Notes: generated by a model from the sequence alone, not told the origin. DNA of 6,122 nucleotides from Parachlamydiaceae bacterium (GCA_003164155.1 PLSG01000577.1:2510-8631); one strand, 5' to 3'; shown: positions 1 to 4,953, counted from the stretch's first letter. Made by a program: numbers and translations.

Positions 1-1069
1 CGGTTTCCCCCGGGAAGCCGACGATCAGGCTGGTGCGGATAAACATTTCGGGTATTTCCGCTCTTATCTTGGAGATTGTGCGAAGGATATCTTCTCTGGA
101 AGTGGTCCGGCGCATAGCCTTGAGCATAGCATCATTGATATGCTGGATGGGCATGTCGAGATAAGGGCAGATCCTCTTGTCTTTTTTAATCAGTGCTAGA
201 ATGTCATCAGAAATTTCGTCCGGATAGAGGTAAAGGAGGCGCAGCCAGAAGTCTTTGGGGGTGTCTAAAATCTTGTTTAGCAGCTGCAATAGCCCGGCGC
301 TCTTCTTGGCCCCTTTGTCTTTGCCGTAATCGCCCAAGTCTTGCGCGATGAGGATGACTTCGTGTACACCTTGGTCGAGCAGCAGGTGGAATTCTTTGAG
401 GATCTGTTCCTCGCTTTTGCTTTTCAAAGGACCTTTAATGGCTGGGATAATGCAATAGGAGCACCGTTTTCGGCACCCTTCGGCGATCTTCAAATATGCA
501 TAGTGCTTGGGAGTAGACAGTTGTCTGGGCACTTCTCCAGCTTCCAGGTAGCTTCTGGCAGAGGTGATCATATGTCCTTGTTGGGTCGACTGCACGGCAG
601 TTAGAATGCCTTCTACATCGCCAGAGCCGAGCAAGTAATCGATACCGGGAAAGCGCTTATTCAGTTCTTCGCTATGCGTTTGCACCATGCATCCGGTGAC
701 AATGAGCTTGGCCCCCGCCTTTTTGGTGGCTAGTGTTTCGATTACCGTATCGGTGGATTCTTTGCGGGAAATTTCGAGAAAGCCGCAAGTGTTGATCACG
801 ATATAGTCAGCTTCTTGCAGATCCTGGGCAACTTCATAGCCAGCTCTCAAAAGGATTCCCAGCATCACCTCGCTATCGACGAGATTGCGCGGACAGCCTA
901 GGCTGATAAACTGAATTTTATTGCCTTCGCGTGAAAACTGAATGTTCCCCGTGCTGGGCTCCGCGACAGCTGCAGGCTTTGACGTGAGGGAAACCGCTCC
1001 GCTAGAGACTGCACAACCAGAAGGGGCATCAGCTTGAGTTTCTTTAGTTTCTTTAAATATGCGTAACAT
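1..1069 (-). CDS. rimO: Ribosomal protein S12 methylthiotransferase RimO, 5' part (truncated by window edge)
   Basis: Radical SAM enzyme that adds a methylthio group to a conserved aspartate of ribosomal protein S12 in the cytosol. The visible 356 codons cover the UPF0004 domain (about residues 51-160) and much of the radical SAM domain; the C-terminal TRAM domain lies outside. The UPF0004 cysteines are C59, C95 and C127. The SAM-cluster motif CRKRCSYC spans 199-206. The signature SLGCPRNLVDSE (56-67) points to RimO rather than MiaB, which has a GCQMN-type motif. The start is ATG at 1069, with GGAG nine bases upstream. No other ATG, GTG or TTG occurs in frame before M69, so a roughly 50-residue low-complexity leader precedes the domain, longer than in E. 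coli RimO. It lies downstream of the lspA block on the same strand but behind a terminator-like hairpin. RimO identity is confident; only the role of the N-terminal leader is unclear. Confidence 0.93.
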   Translation of the reverse strand, partial: MLRIFKETKETQADAPSGCAVSSGAVSLTSKPAAVAEPSTGNIQFSREGNKIQFISLGCPRNLVDSEVMLGILLRAGYEVAQDLQEADYIVINTCGFLEISRKESTDTVIETLATKKAGAKLIVTGCMVQTHSEELNKRFPGIDYLLGSGDVEGILTAVQSTQQGHMITSARSYLEAGEVPRQLSTPKHYAYLKIAEGCRKRCSYCIIPAIKGPLKSKSEEQILKEFHLLLDQGVHEVILIAQDLGDYGKDKGAKKSAGLLQLLNKILDTPKDFWLRLLYLYPDEISDDILALIKKDKRICPYLDMPIQHINDAMLKAMRRTTSREDILRTISKIRAEIPEMFIRTSLIVGFPGET

Positions 1070-1100
1070 GAACACAATCTCCAATAAAATGTGACAATAC

Positions 1101-1121
1101 AAAAATGTGGCTCTGGCCACA
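1101..1121 (-). terminator. Rho-independent terminator-like hairpin after the nrdR-dksA-lspA block
   Basis: Read on the minus strand, TGTGGC (1121-1116) and GCCACA (1111-1106) form a perfect 6-bp stem around the loop CAGA, followed at once by five T (1105-1101). The stem is short but GC-rich. It sits 165 bases after the stop codon of the 239-residue gene and 36 bases before the rimO start, so it could end the upstream operon or act as a leader hairpin for rimO. Confidence 0.5.
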
Positions 1122-1136
1122 GGCATTTAGTCAATC

Positions 1137-1142
1137 ATTATA
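1137..1142 (-). promoter_or_regulatory. Consensus TATAAT -10-like box upstream of rimO
   Basis: The minus strand carries an exact TATAAT at 1142-1137. The -35 position at 17-bp spacing (1165-1160) reads GTGTAA, which matches only three of six consensus bases. If it is used, transcription would begin near 1130, just ahead of the hairpin at 1121-1106, so the hairpin and its T-run would fall inside the rimO leader. The weak -35 makes this tentative. Confidence 0.25.
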
Positions 1143-1234
1143 CACAAAGCGCACTTTTTTTACACTCGCCTTTATCTGGACTTTTGACATTTTGGAGCCA
1201 TGCCAAGCGGATTAGGGCAGAAAATCGGAAATTC

Positions 1235-1264
1235 GGGCACGGGCACGGGCGCGGGCACGTTCAC
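1235..1264. repeat. Five-unit hexamer array (GGGCAC type)
   Basis: Five consecutive hexamers read GGGCAC, GGGCAC, GGGCGC, GGGCAC and GTTCAC on the plus strand. They begin 22 bases past the stop codon of the 239-residue gene, in a noncoding stretch that is much more GC-rich than its surroundings. No reading frame with a ribosome binding site uses it. I cannot tell from one copy whether it is a simple tandem repeat or one member of a dispersed family. Confidence 0.7.
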
Positions 1265-1285
1265 GAAAATGGGAAACTTGGGTGA

Positions 1286-2005
1286 TTATCTGGTTTGGAT
1301 TTGCAAACCTTTGTGTGAAAGCTGAGGATGGTTATTTATCCAGGAAAAGCATTTTTTTCCCAAGCGCATGGTGGCATGTACGACTTTACCTTCGACAATG
1401 AAGGGCGTGGGGGCCGTGTTGAGCCTTACCCATTTTTGTATCCTGCGAAACAGGGCCGTATTGGGAAATTGATCCCCTTCGCTTACATTTTCCACTTGCA
1501 TAGAGCTATGGTTTTGGAAGATTTGGGGATAGGAAAACTGAATACCCCAAGTGAGGCTATTGGAGCCAAAAACCATTGGGCGGAATTTGCCATCAACTGA
1601 TGAGTAGTCCAGATTATGTGCTTGGAGTTGGACTACAGGTTTGCAAATGCGCACCACGCGCTGGGCTTCCCCGATGGCAATGGCATACAATGCGTCCGGC
1701 ACCGTGGTCCAAACGCTTGAGAAATAGTGGCGATAGTTCGCACTGTCTGGCAAGACCCCAGTTTTGATATTTTGAATATAGGCATCGTAGCACTCCAAGA
1801 AACGGGAGGGGGAAACGCTCTCTTCCCCCGCCTGGCACACACAGCTCACAAGGTATGTAGATACGTGCAAAGGGGCCACATCGGCTAATAAACAGGCCAT
1901 TTCCTGTGTATCGATGAGCAGCTGTGTGCACAGCCATTTCGAAGCTTGATAGGGTTTTTGCAAAGCGGCTTGAGATTGAGGCAGTACGAGTAAATCAGAT
2001 GGCAT
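1286..2005 (-). CDS. Unrecognised 239-residue protein, last gene of the lspA block
   Basis: I do not recognise a family. No signal peptide or clear membrane segment is visible, so it is probably cytosolic. It has seven cysteines (C26, C38, C55, C57, C72, C121, C219), including a CVC pair at 55-57, but no spaced metal-binding motif. Residues 140-160 are rich in aromatic residues and glycine, and the C-terminal third (185-239) is basic. The start is ATG at 2005, with AAGAAGG eight bases upstream inside the end of lspA. The lspA stop codon lies only one codon before this ATG and in the same frame, so translation is probably coupled. Co-transcription with lspA suggests envelope or general growth functions, but that is a guess from position only. 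The long uninterrupted frame, RBS and tight spacing make it a real gene. Confidence 0.8.
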   Translation of the reverse strand: MPSDLLVLPQSQAALQKPYQASKWLCTQLLIDTQEMACLLADVAPLHVSTYLVSCVCQAGEESVSPSRFLECYDAYIQNIKTGVLPDSANYRHYFSSVWTTVPDALYAIAIGEAQRVVRICKPVVQLQAHNLDYSSVDGKFRPMVFGSNSLTWGIQFSYPQIFQNHSSMQVENVSEGDQFPNTALFRRIQKWVRLNTAPTPFIVEGKVVHATMRLGKKCFSWINNHPQLSHKGLQIQTR

Positions 2006-2008
2006 GAC

Positions 2009-2551
2009 TTAGGCCTTCTTTTTTTTGGGATGGCTAGCCGTAGAGGCAAAACTTGTGGAGATAAAAAGCCAGGCAATCCCCATGCAAATGGAGGCGTCAG
2101 CGACATTAAATACAGGATAATCGTATCCCCAAAAAACGAAGTGGAACATATCGACCACATGTCCATATAGGAAGAAATCGATTACGTTTCCAGTGGCACC
2201 CGCTAATACGAGTATGAGCGGGATTTCCCATTGCTTGTGATGGTTCAGCAAAAATAAATATATGCAAAGCGCGGCGATGAGGCCAATGCGCAGCCACAGC
2301 AGCTGTTCTTGATAGTCCGCAAAAAAACCCCAGGCCGCACCTTTGTTTGTGTGGTATACGATGGAAAATTCAATGCCCATGAAGTTTTTGAAAACACCTA
2401 TTCCTCCATACGGATACCAAGCAAAAGCGTTTTTCATTACAGGGATGAATTGATTGACCCACAACTTGCTAACAAAATCGAGAGATAAGACTATCAGGCC
2501 CAAACACAAAGGGGCCAGGCGGACTAAAGTAAATGGACTAGCACTCGACAT
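2009..2551 (-). CDS. lspA: Lipoprotein signal peptidase (signal peptidase II)
   Basis: Inner-membrane aspartic protease (family A8) that removes signal peptides from diacylglyceryl-modified prolipoproteins after Lgt. The 180-residue product has the usual length and four hydrophobic segments, about 10-27, 60-80, 84-103 and 108-126, plus a last one near 150-168. Family motifs are LDFVSK (24-29), HTNKGAAWG (67-75), GNVIDF (121-126), GHVVDM (130-135) and FNVADA (148-153). D134 and D152 correspond to the catalytic aspartates. The usual arginine after GNxxD is a phenylalanine here. The reading frame is open to an ATG at 2590, but that codon lies in a hairpin loop without a Shine-Dalgarno. The ATG at 2551 has GAGGG ten bases upstream and is preferred. 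The protein ends in a lysine run (175-179), encoded over eight consecutive A. Confidence 0.95.
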   Translation of the reverse strand: MSSASPFTLVRLAPLCLGLIVLSLDFVSKLWVNQFIPVMKNAFAWYPYGGIGVFKNFMGIEFSIVYHTNKGAAWGFFADYQEQLLWLRIGLIAALCIYLFLLNHHKQWEIPLILVLAGATGNVIDFFLYGHVVDMFHFVFWGYDYPVFNVADASICMGIAWLFISTSFASTASHPKKKKA

Positions 2552-2561
2552 AACAAAAATA

Positions 2562-2566
2562 CCCTC
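2562..2566 (-). promoter_or_regulatory. Ribosome binding site that sets the lspA start
   Basis: GAGGG on the minus strand lies ten bases before the ATG at 2551. The upstream in-frame ATG at 2590 has no comparable site, so the shorter LspA is favoured. Confidence 0.65.
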
Positions 2567-2577
2567 TGAACGTAGCT

Positions 2578-2614
2578 GGTCAGATCTCATTGTGGAACCA
2601 AGATGGATCTGACC
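2578..2614 (-). repeat. Perfect 9-bp inverted repeat in the lspA leader
   Basis: GGTCAGATC at 2578-2586 and GATCTGACC at 2606-2614 are exact reverse complements around a 19-base spacer. On the minus strand the hairpin would end 11 bases before the lspA Shine-Dalgarno and begin 57 bases after the dksA stop codon. No T-run follows, so it is not a typical terminator. It may be an mRNA processing or stability hairpin, or an operator. The arms are exact; the function is inferred. Confidence 0.6.
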
Positions 2615-2671
2615 TAAAATTTCTAGATAGCGAATACGCGCCTATAAAATCACCCATCACCAGGCATATCT

Positions 2672-3037
2672 TTAGATGAGGCCTTTCTCGAATTTTTCTT
2701 GGGCTTTGACTGTCATGGTGGCATAAGGCACGGCTTCTAGCCTGGCTCTTGGGATTTCCTCGCCGGTGATATCGCAGATGCCGTAAGTGTTATCTTCGAC
2801 CTTCTCTAGGGCTCTATCGATCTGGCGCAGCATACTATATTCGGCGCTAGTGACTTCCAAGCTGATAGTTCGGTCAAAGTCGTCAGTCCCCTGATCGGCT
2901 TGATGCTGGGAGTAGCCCGTGGCTTCATCGGGGGTTTTAACTTCAGCGGTTGTGCCTTGTAGTGAATGTGTTAGGCGCGCACGCATAGCTTCTAAGCGCT
3001 CTTTAAACTTGGCAACTTCAGCTTTTTTCAACGTCAT
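2672..3037 (-). CDS. dksA: DksA/TraR-family RNA polymerase-binding factor with degenerate zinc finger
   Basis: DksA-family proteins enter the RNA polymerase secondary channel through a coiled coil and modulate initiation, often with ppGpp. This 121-residue protein is shorter than E. coli DksA (151). Helical arms cover about 2-30 and 57-82, with an acidic tip TDDFDRT (51-57) that carries aspartates as in the family. The C-terminal finger region begins YGICDITGEEIP (85-96) and keeps the RL...P pattern (99-104). Of the four expected zinc cysteines only C88 remains; the partner positions are T91, T109 and A112. The start is ATG at 3037 with AAGGAG seven bases upstream. The 58-base gap after nrdR contains GATAT-AAC-ATATC (3059-3071), a small inverted repeat. 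The chlamydial homologues I recall have a similar C-terminus, so the loss is probably lineage-wide. Confidence 0.92.
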   Translation of the reverse strand: MTLKKAEVAKFKERLEAMRARLTHSLQGTTAEVKTPDEATGYSQHQADQGTDDFDRTISLEVTSAEYSMLRQIDRALEKVEDNTYGICDITGEEIPRARLEAVPYATMTVKAQEKFEKGLI

Positions 3038-3095
3038 TGTCTCACTCCTTAACTTAATGATATAACATATCTCATAAAATACATTTTAGTTCAAA

Positions 3096-3551
3096 TCAGT
3101 GGTCTTTAGGCTGTATGGATTTTATGGCCTCCATGAGCTCATCGATATCTTTGAAACGGCGGTATACACAAGCGAAGCGGATATAGGCAATGGCATCTAG
3201 GACCAGCAGGCGTTGCATTACAATATTTCCCAATTCCTTGGTGCTGATTTCGCGCTGCTTCCTCAGCTTTATATCAGAGGTGATCTCTGCCGCCAAGCTG
3301 GTGACTTGCTCGCGGCTGATCCCCGTATGTCGGCAAGCGGCATCTAGACCATTGATGAGCTTTTGCTGCTGAAAGTCTTCATACTTGCCATCGCGCTTTT
3401 GCACTTGGACATTTAACTCAATGGTTTCAAAGGTGGTAAAGCGCATCGCGCACTTCTGACATTCGCGCCTTCGCTTGATGGCGTTGACTTCAAAAAAATC
3501 GCGCGAGTCGACCACTTTCAAATCATCATTTTGACAACACGGGCACCTCAT
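3096..3551 (-). CDS. nrdR: Transcriptional repressor NrdR
   Basis: NrdR senses ATP/dATP through an ATP-cone domain and represses ribonucleotide reductase genes through paired NrdR boxes. The 151-residue protein is the standard length. The zinc ribbon has C3, C6, C31 and C34, with the DNA-contacting basic stretch KRRREC at 26-31 and the family motif RFTTFE (37-42). The ATP-cone runs from about 49 to 139 and contains QKRDGKYEDF (51-60), QKLINGLDAAC (63-73) and YIRFACVYRRF (123-133). The frame is open 12 codons further to 3587, but the family begins MRCP and the ATG at 3551 has AAGGA seven bases upstream, so that start is chosen. It is the first gene of the minus-strand block. No ribonucleotide reductase gene lies in the window, so its target is elsewhere. 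Confidence 0.96.
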   Translation of the reverse strand: MRCPCCQNDDLKVVDSRDFFEVNAIKRRRECQKCAMRFTTFETIELNVQVQKRDGKYEDFQQQKLINGLDAACRHTGISREQVTSLAAEITSDIKLRKQREISTKELGNIVMQRLLVLDAIAYIRFACVYRRFKDIDELMEAIKSIQPKDH

Positions 3552-3558
3552 AGCTACG

Positions 3559-3563
3559 TCCTT
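3559..3563 (-). promoter_or_regulatory. Ribosome binding site that sets the nrdR start
   Basis: AAGGA on the minus strand is seven bases before the ATG at 3551, the codon that gives the family-standard MRCP N-terminus. The longer in-frame start at 3587 is therefore not needed. Confidence 0.75.
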
Positions 3564-3576
3564 ATACAAGTCGCAT

Positions 3577-3605
3577 AAAATATACAATTACCTTAATTCT
3601 GTCGA
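3577..3605 (-). promoter_or_regulatory. Candidate vegetative promoter for the nrdR block
   Basis: On the minus strand TCGACA (3605-3600) matches five of six -35 bases. TATTTT (3582-3577) follows after 17 bp and matches four of six -10 bases; TATATT at 3584-3579 is a closer match but at 15 bp. The start point would be near 3570, giving a leader of about 20 bases. The -35 overlaps the 10-bp palindrome CTGTCGACAG (3599-3608), which could be an operator. Confidence 0.4.
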
Positions 3606-3791
3606 CAGAAAAATAAATTCATTATGGCAAGGCGGCGGTTTCAACACCACATATTTATATGCTAGATGCTCCGATTTCTTGGATTTGGGGTATTTCACTC
3701 ACTCAAATTAGGGAAATTAAACGCAAAGGCAGAAAGAGAACAAGTGCGTAGCGTCAAAAAAAGTCTAGTCAGATGAATTCAGGGAATGTTA

Positions 3792-3875
3792 AAAGGGACA
3801 AAAGGGACAAAAAAGGCGCCTCTACTCTTATGTCCTTTATGTCCCTTTGGTCCCTTTCCTCCTTTTTGTCCCTTT
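3792..3875. repeat. Inverted array of 9-base units (AAAGGGACA / TGTCCCTTT)
   Basis: Two perfect AAAGGGACA units (3792-3809) face a 9-base-periodic run starting at 3831, 3840, 3849, 3858 and 3867: TGTCCTTTA, TGTCCCTTT, GGTCCCTTT, CCTCCTTTT, TGTCCCTTT. The arms 3792-3809 and 3840-3857 are reverse complements at 17 of 18 positions, so a long hairpin with a 30-base loop is possible. The unit length is a multiple of three, which produces spurious repetitive open frames on both strands; none has a credible start. It lies 59 bases before the ATG at 3935. Confidence 0.8.
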
Positions 3876-3934
3876 CCTAAATTTATGATGGTCGAAAAAG
3901 GAAAATATAAAGCGCTAAAAACAAAGGATTTAAC

Positions 3935-4537
3935 ATGAAAACGAATTCCCTTAACCGGTTGTACAGAGCCTTTGGTTCGCTTCTGCTTGCGGCAACTTTT
4001 GCGGCCGTACCCCTTCAGGCTGAAATCGTCAAGGCCATGGTGACGTGGGAAAGTATTATGTGCAATAAAGATTACTGCCAAGGGCGCTTGCATCAATTAT
4101 TTTCACAAATTGGCAGCGTAGCCGATGTCAATTTCAACGGCCAATCTGGAAAAGCTACCCTCTATTGGAAGCCCAATTTTAAGTTTGATCTCAATGCCAT
4201 CAATTACTCCATGCATGGTCTGGGGCTAGCGAGTGGCGTAGATAATATTTCGGTCAAGGTGCGCGGCGTGATCATCCACGACAGCAGCTCCGTCACCATT
4301 CAGTCTATTGGCGATAACACCCGTTTCATGCTGCTGAGTCCGACAAAGCCCACCAGAAACCGGGTGAATGAAGAATACAACGTCATGTCACATGTACTAG
4401 ATCCGCAAGTGCGCCAACAGCTGATTGACGCTGAAAGCAACTTTCAACTAGTAACTGTAGAAGGTCCGCTTTTTGATATCGAGCGCTCCCCTTTGAAAAT
4501 AATCATTTCGAATGTATCTGTGCAAGCTAGAGACTGA
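3935..4537 (+). CDS. Exported protein with HMA-like N-terminal domain, function unknown
   Basis: A 200-residue protein with a Sec signal peptide: basic residues to R11, hydrophobic core about 13-26, and probable cleavage after LQA (27-29). No lipobox cysteine is present, so the mature form is probably periplasmic. Residues 31-100 follow the length and pattern of a heavy-metal-associated beta-alpha-beta-beta-alpha-beta fold: strand VKAMVTW, cysteine loop CNKDYC (43-48), helix to about 59, GSVADVNFN (60-68), strand KATLYW (73-78) and helix FDLNAINYSMHGLGL (84-98). The cysteines are spaced CX4C rather than the usual CXXC. Residues 105-200 look beta-rich, with VTVEGPLF at 173-180, perhaps an OB-like domain. 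The start ATG has AAAGGA six bases upstream. I do not recognise the family. Metal binding is inferred from pattern only; a metal-independent adaptor is equally possible. Confidence 0.8.
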   Translation: MKTNSLNRLYRAFGSLLLAATFAAVPLQAEIVKAMVTWESIMCNKDYCQGRLHQLFSQIGSVADVNFNGQSGKATLYWKPNFKFDLNAINYSMHGLGLASGVDNISVKVRGVIIHDSSSVTIQSIGDNTRFMLLSPTKPTRNRVNEEYNVMSHVLDPQVRQQLIDAESNFQLVTVEGPLFDIERSPLKIIISNVSVQARD

Positions 4538-4542
4538 AGGTC

Positions 4543-4794
4543 TTATTTATAGGTGACAACTTTTGAGCGATGCTTGCCCGAGCTGCATTCATTTGCAGCT
4601 TCTTCTTCACACTGCTCATCGATAATGTTTTGCGCTCCTTGGAGCAGATAAGAGGCTAAGGAAGCATCTCCTTCATAGGTCATTTCCACGTGCATATTTC
4701 CATCTTCAGAGGGCTTTTCGCAGGTTATCAGAACGTAGCAGGCATGATTTTTTGATAGTTCCTTCTTCACACTTTTGCTCATCTTGTTCGTCAT
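4543..4794 (-). CDS. Small unrecognised 83-residue protein
   Basis: I do not recognise this protein. It has a basic N-terminus (K4, K7, K10, K11, K15), a likely strand at 18-25 (ACYVLITC), a second at 34-40 (MHVEMTY), a helix about 44-68 that becomes strongly acidic (DEQCEEEAANEC, 59-70) and a basic tail. Cysteines are C19, C25, C62 and C70. There is no signal peptide or membrane segment. The start is ATG at 4794, with AGGAGA seven bases upstream, which strongly supports translation. It converges on the exported-protein gene with only five bases between the two stop codons, and no clear terminator hairpin separates them, so the two transcripts probably overlap at their 3' ends. No promoter stands out upstream. 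Confidence 0.72.
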   Translation of the reverse strand: MTNKMSKSVKKELSKNHACYVLITCEKPSEDGNMHVEMTYEGDASLASYLLQGAQNIIDEQCEEEAANECSSGKHRSKVVTYK

Positions 4795-4897
4795 TGCCCG
4801 CTCTCCTGGTTAATCCTTAAGAACATCTTGAGATTATCTGCCCCGCATTTGGCCACATTATCCGATGGATTGATTTATTACAACCTGCGACTTAAGT

Positions 4898-4939
4898 ATG
4901 CCGGCAGGATAAGTAAAAAAACATTTGTCAAACCGGCAT
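4898..4939. repeat. 7-bp inverted repeat around the peptidase -35 box
   Basis: ATGCCGG (4898-4904) and CCGGCAT (4933-4939) are exact reverse complements, 28 bases apart. The left arm is part of the palindrome TGCCGGCA (4899-4906). The right arm lies in the spacer of the candidate promoter and the -35 hexamer sits between the arms, so a regulator binding site is possible. The arms are short enough to be chance. Confidence 0.35.
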
Positions 4940-4953
4940 TTATTAGCTAGACT
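4925..4953 (+). promoter_or_regulatory. Candidate vegetative promoter for the M20 peptidase gene
   Basis: TTGTCA (4925-4930) matches five of six -35 bases, and TAGACT (4948-4953) matches four of six -10 bases, with the ideal 17-bp spacing. The start point would be near 4960, giving a leader of about 50 bases to the GTG at 5012. It is the best-spaced promoter candidate in the window. Confidence 0.5.

Larger units (their letters stand above)
3552..3934. other. Divergent intergenic region between nrdR and the exported-protein gene
   Basis: These 383 bases hold no convincing gene. The nrdR-proximal end has the candidate promoter near 3577-3605. The middle (about 3610-3785) is AT-rich and shows no RNA gene, repeat or coding signal that I can recognise. 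The right part holds the inverted 9-mer array (3792-3875). Just before the plus-strand gene, TATAAA at 3906-3911 could be its -10 box, but no good -35 is seen at normal spacing; the sequence there reads TTATGA. Confidence 0.6.

Noticed and set aside
341..604. Plus-strand 87-codon frame inside rimO
   Set aside because: Fully antisense to the radical SAM domain of rimO, with no family resemblance or start signal.
1091..1285. Plus-strand 64-codon frame with a His/Gly-rich stretch
   Set aside because: The His/Gly pattern is only the hexamer array read in one frame; there is no RBS, and it covers the minus-strand terminator and intergenic sequence.
2552..2590. Longer LspA starting at the ATG at 2590
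   Set aside because: The added 13 residues are polar and atypical, there is no Shine-Dalgarno, and the codon sits in the loop of an inverted repeat; the ATG at 2551 has GAGGG upstream.
3552..3587. Longer NrdR starting at 3587
   Set aside because: NrdR proteins start MRCP, which the ATG at 3551 gives with a good AAGGA site; the longer start would also lie upstream of the candidate transcription start.
3606..3790. Hidden tRNA or small RNA gene in the nrdR divergent gap
   Set aside because: No cloverleaf arms, T-loop consensus or hairpin with T-run was found; the stretch is only AT-rich.
3792..3875. CRISPR array
   Set aside because: Units are 9 bases with no unique spacers and no cas genes nearby; this is a short tandem and inverted repeat.
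3779..4096. Minus-strand frame of 105 codons with GKGPKGHKGHK-like repeats
   Set aside because: The repetitive residues come from the 9-base array; most of the rest is antisense to the exported-protein gene, and no ribosome binding site precedes its start.
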